NCBI RefSeq assembly: GCF_050947335.1
Contig: NW_027473486.1
Span: 1-64,000, forward strand
DNA length: 64,000 nt
Reading direction: 5' to 3'
Origin: Megachile rotundata
Taxonomy: Eukaryota > Arthropoda > Insecta > Hymenoptera > Megachilidae
The position numbers were made by a program, and so were the translations under genes. Of the stretch, positions 1 through 12,533 are shown in pieces (the first letter of the stretch is position 1; each line of letters opens with the position of its first letter). The notes beneath the pieces are model-generated. The model saw only the letters and a list, made by a program, of their open reading frames with translations. It searched no databases and was not told the origin of the DNA.

Positions 1-22
1 TAAGTATAGTAATTGTCGTTCT

Positions 23-28
23 ATCGAT
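23..28. other. ATCGAT palindrome (ClaI site) recurring once per monomer
   Basis: Most monomers carry ATCGAT at positions 23-28; the first is shown. It is lost in defined types: h, k and z through G23, some l monomers and left-domain monomers through C26, and some b monomers through A25. Because loss follows HOR position, ClaI digestion should give a ladder of 83 bp multiples rather than a single band. The CpG here and the one at 17-18 are mostly intact. A few changes look like CpG deamination, such as 'gtcatt' in the k2 type. Confidence 0.85.
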
Positions 29-36
29 CATATCTG

Positions 37-57
37 CATAATATGGTTAATAATATG
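37..57. other. Imperfect dyad at the monomer core (first copy shown; present in nearly every monomer)
   Basis: Monomer positions 37-44 and 50-57 are near-perfect inverted arms, 'cataatat' and 'ataatatg', pairing at 7 of 8 positions around a 5-base centre at 45-49. The arms vary little across the array, while centre positions 46 and 47 vary (gg/ct, gg/tt, gt/ct, ga/ct). Rare arm changes are G41, G43, C44 and C54. The dyad could form a small hairpin or be a site for a dimeric protein. Dyad symmetry is common in centromeric satellites, but no binding protein can be named from sequence. Confidence 0.6.
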
Positions 58-581
58 AGTTAGATTCATAATAATAAGAGCAATAAGTATAGTAATTGTC
101 GTTCTATCGATCATTTAAGCATAATATGGCTAATAATATGAGTTAGGTAGATAAAAGTAAGAATAATAAGTATAGTAATTGTCGTTCTATCGATCATACA
201 AGCATAATATGGTTAATAATATGAGTTAGATTGATAATAATAAGAGTAATAAGTATAGTAATTGTCGTTCTATCCATCATATAAGCATAATATGTCTAAT
301 AATATGAGTTAGATTGATAATAGTAAGAGTAATAAGTATAGTAACTGTCGTTCTATCGATCATATAAGCATAATATGGCTAATAATATGAGTTAGATTGA
401 CAATAATAAGAGTAATGGGTAGAGTAATTGTCGTTCTATCGATCATTTAAGCATAATATGGCTAATAATATGAGTTAGATTGATAATAATGAGAGTAATA
501 AGTATAGTAATTGTCGTTCTATCGATCATATAAGCATAATATGGCTAATAATATGAGTTAGATCGATAATGGTAAGAGTAG

Positions 582-2407
582 TAAGTACAGTAATTGTCGT
601 TCTATCGATCATATAAGCATAATATGGCTAATAATATGAGTTAGATTGATAATAATAAGAGTAATGGGTATAGTAATTGTAGTTCTATCGATCATATCTG
701 CATAATATGGTTAATAATATGAGTTAGATTCATAATAATAAGAGTAATAAGTATAGTAATTGTCCTTCTATCGATCATTTAAGCATAATATGGCTAATAA
801 TATGAGTTAGGTTGATAAAAATAAGAATAATAAGTATAGTAATTGTCGTTCTGTCGATCATATAAGCATAATATGGCTAATAATATGAGTTAGATTGATA
901 ATAATGAGAGTAATAAGTATAGTAATTGTCGTTCTATCGATCATTTAGGCATAATATGGCTAATAATATGAGTTAGGTAGATAAAAGTAAGAATAATAAG
1001 TATAGTAATTGTCGTTCTATCGATCGTACAAGCATAATATGGTTAATAATATGAGTTAGATTGATAATAATAAGAGTAATAAGTATAGTAATTGTCGTTC
1101 TATCCATCATATAAGCATAATATGTCTAATAATATGAGTTAGATTGATAATAGTAAGAGTAATAAGTATAGTAACTGTCGTTCTATCGATCATATAAGCA
1201 TAATATGGCTAATAATATGAGTTAGATTGACAATAATAAGAGTAATGGGTATAGTAATTGTAGTTCTATCGATCATATCTGCATAATATGGTTAATAATA
1301 TGAGTTAGATTCATAATAATAAGAGTAATAAGTATAGTAATTGTCGTTCTATCGATCATTTAAGCATAATATGGCTAATAATATGAGTTAGATTGATAAT
1401 AATGAGAGTAATAAGTATAGTAATTGTCGTTCTATCGATCATATAAGCATAATATGGCTAATAATATGAGTTAGATCGATAATGGTAAGAGTAGTAAGTA
1501 CAGTAATTGTCGTTCTATCGATCATATAAGCATAATATGGCTAATAATATGAGTTAGATTGATAATAATAAGAGTAATGGGTATAGTAATTGTAGTTCTA
1601 TCGATCATATCTGCATAATATGGTTAATAATATGAGTTAGATTCATAATAATAAGAGTAATAAGTATAGTAATTGTCCTTCTATCGATCATTTAAGCATA
1701 ATATGGCTAATAATATGAGTTAGGTTGATAAAAATAAGAATAATAAGTATAGTAATTGTCGTTCTGTCGATCATATAAGCATAATATGGCTAATAATATG
1801 AGTTAGATTGATAATAATGAGAGTAATAAGTATAGTAATTGTCGTTCTATCGATCATTTAAGCATAATACGGCTAATAATATGAGTTAGGTTGATAATAA
1901 TAAGAGTAATAAGTATAGTAAATGTCGTGCTATCGATCATATCTGCATAATATTGTTAATAATATGAGTTAGATTGATAATAGTGAGTGTAATAAGTATA
2001 GTAATTGTCGTTCTATCGATCATATCTGCATAATATGGCTAATAATATGAGTTAGATTGATAATAATAAGAGTAATAAGTATAGTAATTGTCGTTCTATC
2101 GATCATATAAGCATAATATGGCTAATAATATGAGTTAGATTGATAATAGTAAGTGTAATAAGTACAGTAATTGTCGTTCTGTCGATCATATAAGCATAAT
2201 ATGGCTAATAATATGAGTTAGATTGATAATAATAAGAGTAGTGAGTATAGTAATTGTCGTTCTATCGATCATATAAGCATAATATGGCTAATAATATGAG
2301 TTAGATTGATAATAATAAGAGTAATAAGTATAGTAATTGTCGTTCTATCGATCATTTAAGCATAATATGGCTAGTAATATGAGTTAGATTGATAATAATA
2401 AGAGTAA
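582..2407. repeat. 22-monomer segment, copy 1 of a +2822 bp duplication
   Basis: Positions 582-2407 (22 monomers, 1826 bp) are repeated at 3404-5229, exactly 34 monomers downstream. Matching rare variants include 'tttagg' at the 914 and 3736 monomers, 'cgatcg' at 997 and 3819, 'atacgg' at 1827 and 4649, and 'atattg' at 1910 and 4732. I saw no difference between the copies in the lines compared. This is a direct tandem-type duplication with other monomers between the copies. Confidence 0.85.
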
Positions 2408-3320
2408 TAAGTATAGTAATTGTCGTTCTATCGATCATATAAGCATAATATGGCTAATAATATGAGTTAGGTTGATAAAAATAAGAATAATAAGTATAGT
2501 AATTGTCGTTCTATCGATCATATAAGCATAATATGTCTAATAATATGAGTTAGGTTGATAATAATAGGAGTAATAAGTATAGTAAATGTCGTGCTATCGA
2601 TCATATCTGCATAATATGGTTAATAATATGAGTTAGATTAATAATAGTGAGAGTAATAAGTATAGTAATTGTCGTTCTATCGATCATATTAGCATAATAT
2701 GGTTAATAATATGAGTTAGATTAATAATAATAAGAGTAATCAGTACAGTAATTGTCGTTCTATCGATCATATAAGCATAATATGGTTAATAATATGAGTT
2801 AGATTGATAACAATAAGAGTAATAAGTACAGTAATTGTCGTTCTATCGATAATATAAGCATAATATGGCTAATAATATGAGTTAGATCGATAATGATATG
2901 AGTAATAAGTACAGTAATTGTCGTTCTATCGATCATATGAGCATAATATGGCTAATAATATGAGTTAGATTGATAATAATAAGAGTAATGGGGACAGTAA
3001 ATGTAGTTCTATCGATCATATCTGCATAATATGGCTAATAATATGAGTTAGATTGATAATAATAAGAGTAATGAGTATAGTAATTGTAGTTCTATCGATC
3101 ATTTAAGCATAATATGGCTAATAATATGAGTTAGATTCATAATAATAAGAGTAATAAGTATAGTAATTGTCGTTCTATCGATCATATAAGCATAATATGG
3201 CTAATAATATGAGTTAGCTTGATAATAATAAGAGTAATAAGTATAGTAATTGTCGTTCTATCGATCATTTAAGCATAATACGGCTAATAATATGAGTTAG
3301 GTTGATAATAATAAGAGTAA

Positions 3321-3403
3321 TAAGTATAGTAAATGTCGTGCTATCGATCATATAAGCATAATATGGCTAATAATATGAGTTAGATCGATAATGGTAAGAG
3401 TAG
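3321..3403. repeat. Hybrid monomer at a duplication junction
   Basis: The first part carries the m-type marks A13 and G20, as in the 1910 monomer. The second part carries the 'tagatcgataatggtaagag' tail of the 499 monomer. Its left neighbour (3238, 'atacgg') matches the left neighbour of 1910 (1827), and its right neighbour (3404) matches the right neighbour of 499 (582). It is therefore the expected product of unequal crossing-over between those two monomers, with phase preserved. Confidence 0.8.
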
Positions 3404-5229
3404 TAAGTACAGTAATTGTCGTTCTATCGATCATATAAGCATAATATGGCTAATAATATGAGTTAGATTGATAATAATAAGAGTAATGGGTATAGTAATT
3501 GTAGTTCTATCGATCATATCTGCATAATATGGTTAATAATATGAGTTAGATTCATAATAATAAGAGTAATAAGTATAGTAATTGTCCTTCTATCGATCAT
3601 TTAAGCATAATATGGCTAATAATATGAGTTAGGTTGATAAAAATAAGAATAATAAGTATAGTAATTGTCGTTCTGTCGATCATATAAGCATAATATGGCT
3701 AATAATATGAGTTAGATTGATAATAATGAGAGTAATAAGTATAGTAATTGTCGTTCTATCGATCATTTAGGCATAATATGGCTAATAATATGAGTTAGGT
3801 AGATAAAAGTAAGAATAATAAGTATAGTAATTGTCGTTCTATCGATCGTACAAGCATAATATGGTTAATAATATGAGTTAGATTGATAATAATAAGAGTA
3901 ATAAGTATAGTAATTGTCGTTCTATCCATCATATAAGCATAATATGTCTAATAATATGAGTTAGATTGATAATAGTAAGAGTAATAAGTATAGTAACTGT
4001 CGTTCTATCGATCATATAAGCATAATATGGCTAATAATATGAGTTAGATTGACAATAATAAGAGTAATGGGTATAGTAATTGTAGTTCTATCGATCATAT
4101 CTGCATAATATGGTTAATAATATGAGTTAGATTCATAATAATAAGAGTAATAAGTATAGTAATTGTCGTTCTATCGATCATTTAAGCATAATATGGCTAA
4201 TAATATGAGTTAGATTGATAATAATGAGAGTAATAAGTATAGTAATTGTCGTTCTATCGATCATATAAGCATAATATGGCTAATAATATGAGTTAGATCG
4301 ATAATGGTAAGAGTAGTAAGTACAGTAATTGTCGTTCTATCGATCATATAAGCATAATATGGCTAATAATATGAGTTAGATTGATAATAATAAGAGTAAT
4401 GGGTATAGTAATTGTAGTTCTATCGATCATATCTGCATAATATGGTTAATAATATGAGTTAGATTCATAATAATAAGAGTAATAAGTATAGTAATTGTCC
4501 TTCTATCGATCATTTAAGCATAATATGGCTAATAATATGAGTTAGGTTGATAAAAATAAGAATAATAAGTATAGTAATTGTCGTTCTGTCGATCATATAA
4601 GCATAATATGGCTAATAATATGAGTTAGATTGATAATAATGAGAGTAATAAGTATAGTAATTGTCGTTCTATCGATCATTTAAGCATAATACGGCTAATA
4701 ATATGAGTTAGGTTGATAATAATAAGAGTAATAAGTATAGTAAATGTCGTGCTATCGATCATATCTGCATAATATTGTTAATAATATGAGTTAGATTGAT
4801 AATAGTGAGTGTAATAAGTATAGTAATTGTCGTTCTATCGATCATATCTGCATAATATGGCTAATAATATGAGTTAGATTGATAATAATAAGAGTAATAA
4901 GTATAGTAATTGTCGTTCTATCGATCATATAAGCATAATATGGCTAATAATATGAGTTAGATTGATAATAGTAAGTGTAATAAGTACAGTAATTGTCGTT
5001 CTGTCGATCATATAAGCATAATATGGCTAATAATATGAGTTAGATTGATAATAATAAGAGTAGTGAGTATAGTAATTGTCGTTCTATCGATCATATAAGC
5101 ATAATATGGCTAATAATATGAGTTAGATTGATAATAATAAGAGTAATAAGTATAGTAATTGTCGTTCTATCGATCATTTAAGCATAATATGGCTAGTAAT
5201 ATGAGTTAGATTGATAATAATAAGAGTAA
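3404..5229. repeat. 22-monomer segment, copy 2 of the +2822 bp duplication
   Basis: This is the second copy of 582-2407. The match breaks after 5229: the next monomer here is an A1 type with 'tttaag' and 'taggtagat', whereas copy 1 continues at 2408 with 'tataag' and 'taggttgat'. On the left it begins just after the hybrid monomer at 3321. Confidence 0.85.
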
Positions 5230-6142
5230 TAAGTATAGTAATTGTCGTTCTATCGATCATTTAAGCATAATATGGCTAATAATATGAGTTAGGTAGATAA
5301 AAATAAGAATAATAAGTATAGTAATTGTCGTTCTATCGATCATACAAGCATAATATGGTTAATAATATGAGTTAGATTGATAATAATAAGAGTAATAAGT
5401 ATAGTAATTGTCGTTCTATCGATCATATAAGCATAATATGGCTAATAATATGAGTTAGATCGATAATGATAAGAGTAGTAAGTACAGTAATTGTCGTTCT
5501 ATCGATCATATAAGCATAATATGGCTAATAATATGAGTTAGGTTGATAATAATAAGAGTAATGGGTATAGTAATTGTAGTTCTATCGATCATATCTGCTT
5601 AATATGGTTAATAATATGAGTTAGATTGATAATAGTGAGTGTAATAAGTATAGTAATTGTCGTTCTATCGATCATATCTACATAATATGGCTAATAATAT
5701 GAGTTAGATTGATAATAATAAGAGTAATAAGTATAGTAATTGTCGTTCTATCGATTATATAAGCATAATATGGCTAATAATATGAGTTAGATCGATAATG
5801 ATATGAGTAATAAGTATAGTAATTGTCGTTCTATCGATCATATCTGCATAATATGGTTAATAATATGAGTTAGATTCATAATAATAAGAGCAATAAGTAT
5901 AGTAATTGTCGTTCTATCGATCATTTAAGCATAATATGGCTAATAATATGAGTTAGGTTGATGAAAATAAGAATAATAAGTATAGTAATTGTCGTTCTAT
6001 CGATCATATAAGCATAATATGGCTAATAATATGAGTTAGGTTGATAATAATAGGAGTAATAAGTATAGTAAATGTCGTGCTATCGATCATATCTACATAA
6101 TATGGCTAATAATATGAGTTAGATTGATAATAATAAGAGTAA

Positions 6143-6889
6143 TAAGTATAGTAATTGTCGTTCTATCGATCATATAAGCATAATATGGCTAATAATATGA
6201 GTTAGATTGATAATAGTAAGTGTAATAAGTACAGTAATTGTCGTTCTGTCGATCATATAAGCATAATATGGCTAATAATATGAGTTAGATTGATAATAAT
6301 AAGAGTAGTGAGCATAGTAATTGTCGTTCTATCGATCATATAAGCATAATATGGCTAATAATATGAGTTAGATTGATAATAATAAGAGTAATAAGTATAG
6401 TAATTGTCGTTCTATCGATCATTTAAGCATAATATGGCTAGTAATATGAGTTAGATTGATAATAATAAGAGTAATAAGTATAGTAATTGTCGTTCTATCG
6501 ATCATTTAAGCATAATATGGCTAATAATATTAGTTAGGTAGATAAAAATAAGAATAATAAGTATAGTACTTGTCGTTCTATCGATCATACAAGCATAATA
6601 TGGTTAATAATATGAGTTAGATTGATAATAATAAGAGTAATAAGTATAGTAATTGTCGTTCTATCGATCATATAAGCATAATATGGCTAATAATATGAGT
6701 AAGGTTGATAATAATAATAGTAATAAGTGTAGTAATTGTCGTTCTATCGATCATATCTGCATAATATGGCTAATAATATGAGTTAGATTGATAATAATAA
6801 GAGTAATAAGTATAGTAATTGTCGTTCTATCGATCATATAAGCATAATATGGCTAATAATATGAGTTAGATCGATAATGATAAGAGTAG
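6143..6889. repeat. 9-monomer segment duplicated at +1577 bp, copy 1
   Basis: These monomers match 7720-8466, 19 monomers downstream. They share the unusual start 'tgagcatag' (C5) in the 6309 and 7886 monomers, followed by full-length t, A1, A2 and a w-like unit. This preserves the order s, t, A1, A2, w, x that later copies have shortened. A2 at 6558 carries a private C12. Confidence 0.75.
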
Positions 6890-7719
6890 TAAGTACAGTA
6901 ATTGTCGTTCTATCGATCATATGAGCATAATATGGCTAATAATATGAGTTAGATTTATAATAATAAGAGTAATGGGTACAGTAAATGTAGTTCTATCGAT
7001 CATATCTGCATAATATGGTTAATAATATGAGTTGGATTCATAATAATAAGAGAAATAAGTATAGTAATTGTCGTTCTATCGATCATATCTGCATAATATG
7101 GCTAATAATATGAGTTAGATTGATAATAATAAGACTAATAAGTATAGTAATTGTCGTTCTATCGATCATTTAAGCATAATATGGCTAGTAATATGAGTTA
7201 GATTGATAATAATAAGAGTAATAAGTATAGTAATTGTCGTTCTATCGATCATTTAAGCATAATATGGCTAATAATATGAGTTAGGTAGATAAAAATAAGA
7301 ATAATAAGTATAGTAATTGTCGTTCTATCGATCATACAAGCATAATATGGTTAATAATATGAGTTAGATTGATAATAATAAGAGTAATAAGTATAGTAAT
7401 TGTCGTTCTATCGATCATATAAGCATAATATGGCTAATAATATGAGTTAGGTTGATAATAATAGGAGTAATAAGTATAGTAAATGTCGTGCTATCGATCA
7501 TATCTGCATAATATGGTTAATAATATGAGTTAGATTGATAACAATAAGAGTAATAAGTACAGTAATTGTCGTTCTATCGATAATATAAGCATAATATGGC
7601 TAATAGTATGAGTTAGATCGATAATGATATGAGTAATAAGTACAGTAATTGTCGTTCTATCGATCATATAAGCATAATATGGCTAATAATATGAGTTAGA
7701 TTGATAATAGTATGAGTAA

Positions 7720-8466
7720 TAGGTATAGTAATTGTCGTTCTATCGATCATATAAGCATAATATGGCTAATAATATGAGTTAGATTGATAATAGTAAGTGT
7801 AATAAGTACAGTAATTGTCGTTCTGTCGATCATATAAGCATAATATGGCTAATAATATGAGTTAGATTGATAATAATAAGAGTAGTGAGCATAGTAATTG
7901 TCGTTCTATCGATCATATAAGCATAATATGGCTAATAATATGAGTTAGATTGATAATAATAAGAGTAATAAGTATAGTAATTGTCGTTCTATCGATCATT
8001 TAAGCATAATATGGCTAGTAATATGAGTTAGATTGATAATAATAAGAGTAATAAGTATAGTAATTGTCGTTCTATCGATCATTTGAGCATAATATGGCTA
8101 ATAATATGAGTTAGGTAGATAAAAATAAGAATAATAAGTATAGTAATTGTCGTTCTATCGATCATACAAGCATAATATGGTTAATAATATGAGTTAGATT
8201 GATAATAATAAGAGTAATAAGTATAGTAATTGTCGTTCTATCGATCATATAAGCATAATATGGCTAATAATATGAGTAAGATTGATAATAATAATAGTAA
8301 TAAGTATAGTAATTGTCTTTCTATCGATCATATCTGCATAATATGGCTAATAATATGAGTTAGATTGATAATAATAAGAGTAATAAGTATAGTAATTGTC
8401 GTTCTATCGATCATATAAGCATAATATGGCTAATAATATGAGTTAGATCGATAATGATAAGAGTAG
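7720..8466. repeat. 9-monomer segment duplicated at +1577 bp, copy 2
   Basis: This is the second copy of 6143-6889. Differences include a G3 start at 7720, 'tttgag' in A1 at 8052, and A64 with T18 changes in the w and x units at 8218 and 8301. The w unit at 8218 has the 'gataataataatag' tail that reappears in the W hybrid monomers far downstream. Confidence 0.75.
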
Positions 8467-8715
8467 TAAGTACAGTAATTGTCGTTCTATCGATCATATA
8501 AGCATAATATGGCTAATAATATGAGTTAGATTGATAATAATAAGAGTAATGGGTATAGTAATTGTAGTTCTATCGATCATATCTGCATAATATGGTTAAT
8601 AATATGAGTTAGATTGATAATAGTGAGTGTAATAAGTATAGTAATTGTCGTTCTATCGATCATATCTACATAATATGGCTAATAATATGAGTTAGATTGA
8701 TAATAATAAGAGTAA

Positions 8716-9213
8716 TAAGTATAGTAATTGTCGTTCTATCGATCATATAAGCATAATATGGCTAATAATATGAGTTAGATCGATAATGATATGAGTAATA
8801 AGTATAGTAATTGTCGTTCTATCGATCATATCTGCATAATATGGTTAATAATATGAGTTAGATTCATAATAATAAGAGCAATAAGTATAGTAATTGTCGT
8901 TCTATCGATCATTTAAGCATAATATGGCTAATAATATGAGTTAGGTTGATAAAAATAAGAATAATAAGTATAGTAATTGTCGTTCTATCGATCATATAAG
9001 CATAATATGGCTAATAATATGAGTTAGATCGATAATGATATGAGTAATAAGTATAGTAATTGTCGTTCTATCGATCATATCTGCATAATATGGTTATTAA
9101 TATGAGTTAGATTCATAATAATAAGAGCAATAAGTATAGTAATTGTCGTTCTATCGATCATTTAAGCATAATATGGCTAATAATATGAGTTAGGTTGATA
9201 AAAATAAGAATAA
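8716..9213. repeat. Three-monomer tandem duplication (2 x 249 bp)
   Basis: The triplet at 8716-8964 is repeated directly at 8965-9213. Its order is an i-type monomer, a 'tatctg' T47 C67 monomer ending in 'agcaa', and a 'tttaag' G64 monomer with A-rich tail. The second copy has a private change, 'ggttattaa', in the middle monomer (9048). A similar triplet lies at 5728-5976, with 'gatgaaaat' in its last unit. Confidence 0.8.
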
Positions 9214-9379
9214 TAAGTATAGTAATTGTCGTTCTATCGATCATATAAGCATAATATGTCTAATAATATGAGTTAGGTTGATAATAATAGGAGTAATAAG
9301 TATAGTAAATGTCGTGCTATCGATCATATCTGCATAATATGGTTAATAATATGAGTTAGATTAATAATAGTGAGAGTAA

Positions 9380-9711
9380 TAAGTATAGTAATTGTCGTTC
9401 TATCGATAATATAAGCATAATATGGCTAATAATATGAGTTAGATCGATAATGATATGAGTAATAAGTACAGTAATTGTCGTTCTATCGATCATATGAGCA
9501 TAATATGGCTAATAATATGAGTTAGATTGATAATAATAAGAGTAATGGGTACAGTAAATGTAGTTCTATCGATCATATCTGCATAATATGGCTAATAATA
9601 TGAGTTAGATTGATAATAATAAGAGTAATGAGTATAGTAATTGTAGTTCTATCGATCATTTAAGCATAATATGGCTAATAATATGAGTTAGATTCATAAT
9701 AATAAGAGTAA
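9380..9711. repeat. Segment matching 2823-3154 (79 monomers upstream)
   Basis: Four monomers in the same order occur at 2823-3154: an A29 ('gataat') p-like unit, a 'tatgag' unit, a 'tgggtacag' A13 A17 unit, and a d2 unit. It ends in the d2-e pair that opens the homogenised 8-monomer HOR domain. This segment thus bridges the left domain and the HOR domain. Confidence 0.7.
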
Positions 9712-9960
9712 TAAGTATAGTAATTGTCGTTCTATCGATCATATAAGCATAATATGGCTAATAATATGAGTTAGCTTGATAATAATAAGAGTAATAAGTA
9801 TAGTAATTGTCGTTCTATCGATCATTTAAGCATAATATGGCTAATAATATGAGTTAGATTGATAATAATAAGAGTAATAAGTATAGTAATTGTCGTTCTA
9901 TCGATCATTTAAGCATAATATGGCTAATAATATGAGTTAGGTTGATAAAAATAAGAATAA

Positions 9961-12533
9961 TAAGTATAGTAATTGTCGTTCTGTCGATCATATAAGCATA
10001 ATATGGCTAATAATATGAGTTAGCTTGATAATAATAAGAGTAATAAGTATAGTACTTGTCGTTCTATCGATCATATAAGCATAATATGGCTAATAATATG
10101 AGTTAGATTGATAATAGTATGAGTATTAGGTATAGTAATTGTCGTTCTATCGATCATTTAAGCATAATATGGCTAATAATATGAGTTAGATTGATAATAA
10201 TAAGAGTAATGAGTATAGTAATTGTAGTTCTATCGATCATATCTGCATAATATGGTTAATAATATGAGTTAGATTCATAATAATAAGAGTAATAAGTATA
10301 GTAATTGTCGTTCTATCGATCATATAAGCATAATATGGCTAATAATATGAGTTAGCTTGATAATAATAAGAGTAATAAGTATAGTAATTGTCGTTCTATC
10401 GATCATTTAAGCATAATATGGCTAATAATATGAGTTAGATTGATAATAATAAGAGTAATAAGTATAGTAATTGTCGTTCTATCGATCATTTAAGCATAAT
10501 ATGGCTAATAATATGAGTTAGGTTGATAAAAATAAGAATAATAAGTATAGTAATTGTCGTTCTGTCGATCATATAAGCATAATATGGCTAATAATATTGG
10601 TTAGCTTGATAATAATAAGAGTAATAAGTACAGTAATTGTCGTTCTATCGATCATATAAGCATAATATGGCTAATAATATGAGTTAGATTGATAATAATA
10701 AGAGTAATAAGTATAGTAATTGTCGTTCTATCGATCATTTAAGCATAATATGGCTAATAATATGAGTTAGGTTGATAAAAATAAGAATAATAAGTATAGT
10801 AATTGTCGTTCTGTCGATCATATAAGCATAATATGGCTAATAATATGGGTTAGCTTGATAATAATAAGAGTAATAAGTACAGTAATTGTCGTTCTATCGA
10901 TCATATAAGCATAATATGGCTAATAATATGAGTTAGATTGATAATAATAAGAGTAATAAGTATAGTACTTGTCGTTCTATCGATCATATACGCATAATAT
11001 GGCTAATAATATGAGTTAGATTGATAATAGTATGAGTATTAGGTATAGTAATTGTCGTTCTATCGATCATTTAAACATAATATGGCTAATAATATGAGTT
11101 AGATTGATAATAATAAGAGTAATGAGTATAGTAATTGTAGTTCTATCGATCATATCTGCATAATATGGTTAATAATATGAGTTAGATTCATAATAATAAG
11201 AGTAATAAGTATAGTAATTGTCGTTCTATCGATCATATAAGCATAATATGGCTAATAATATGAGTTAGCTTGATAATAATAAGAGTAATAAGTATAGTAA
11301 TTGTCGTTCTATCGATCATTTAAGCATAATATGGCTAATAATATGAGTTAGATTGATAATAATAAGAGTAATAAGTATAGTAATTGTCGTTCTATCGATC
11401 ATTTAAGCATAATATGGCTAATAATATGAGTTAGGTTGATAAAAATAAGAATAATAAGTATAGTAATTGTCGTTCTGTCGATCATATAAGCATAATATGG
11501 CTAATAATATGGGTTAGCTTGATAATAATAAGAGTAATAAGTACAGTAATTGTCGTTCTATCGATCATATAAGCATAATATGGCTAATAATATGAGTTAG
11601 ATTGATAATAATAAGAGTAATAAGTATAGTACTTGTCGTTCTATCGATCATATACGCATAATATGGCTAATAATATGAGTTAGATTGATAATAGTATGAG
11701 TATTAGGTATAGTAATTGTCGTTCTATCGATCATTTAAGCATAATATGGCTAATAATATGAGTTAGATTGATAATAATAAGAGTAATGAGTATAGTAATT
11801 GTAGTTCTATCGATCATATCTGCATAATATGGTTAATAATATGAGTTAGATTCATAATAATAAGAGTAATAAGTATAGTAATTGTCGTTCTATCGATCAT
11901 ATAAGCATAATATGGCTAATAATATGAGTTAGCTTGATAATAATAAGAGTAATAAGTATAGTAATTGTCGTTCTATCGATCATTTAAGCATAATATGGCT
12001 AATAATATGAGTTAGATGGATAATAATAAGAGTAATAAGTATAGTAATTGTCGTTCTATCGATCATTTAAGCATAATATGGCTAATAATATGAGTTAGGT
12101 TGATAATAGTATGAGTATTAGGTATAGTAATTGTCGTTCTATCGATCATTTCAGCATAATATGGCTAATAATATGAGTTAGATTGATAATAATAAGAGTA
12201 ATGAGTATAGTAATTGTAGTTCTATCTATCATATCTGCATAATATGGTTAATAATATGAGTTAGATTCATAATAATAAGAGTAATAAGTATAGTAATTGT
12301 CGTTCTATCGATCATATAAGCATAATATGGCTAATAATATGAGTTAGCTTGATAATAATAAGCGTAATAAGTATAGTAATTGTCGTTCTATCGATCATTT
12401 AAGCATAATATGGCTAATAATATGAGTTAGATTGATAATAATAAGAGTAATAAGTATAGTAATTGTCGTTCTATCGATCATTTAAGCATAATACGGCTAA
12501 TAATATGAGTTAGGTTGATAAAAATAAGAATAA
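9961..12533. repeat. 8-monomer HOR run with internal deletions
   Basis: The base unit is h-a-b-c-d-e-f-g, 664 bp, seen cleanly at 10791-11454 and repeating from 11455. The run opens with a 7-monomer form at 9961-10541, where h' (G23, C64 without G58) is followed directly by b. It is collinear with 17761-20997 downstream and shares rare marks with it: A36 in c (11040/19255), 'gatgg' in f (11953/20168), 'tttcag' in c (12119/20583), 'ctatctatc' in d (12202/20666) and 'agcgtaa' in e (12285/20749). Relative to that copy it lacks five monomers between a at 10625 and g at 10708, and three at the hybrid at 12036. The h at 10542 has a private 'attgg'. Confidence 0.85.
12036..12118. repeat. Hybrid g/b monomer (three-monomer deletion)
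   Basis: The left part is g-type ('tttaag', G64) and the right part is b-type (tail 'gtatgagtat'). In the collinear copy at 20251-20582 the order is g-h-a-b, so a crossover between g and b removed 249 bp and left one full-length hybrid. Confidence 0.85.

Larger units (their letters stand above)
1..9628. repeat. Heterogeneous left domain of the array
   Basis: There are 116 monomers here with more variant types per kb than further right, and no regular 8-monomer unit. Types largely confined here include 'aactgtc' monomers (333, 1163, 3985), 'ggtaagagtag' tails (499, 1412, 3321, 4234) and 'tggg' starts with A17. A pair I call A1-A2 (A1: 'tttaag' with 'taggtagat'; A2: 'tacaag' with T47) recurs at 84, 914, 3736, 5230, 6475, 7222 and 8052. 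Ancestral-looking forms of right-domain types also occur here, including a full-length 83 bp form of t with G50 at 2325, 5147, 6392, 7139 and 7969. The domain looks like the older, less homogenised part. Confidence 0.8.
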
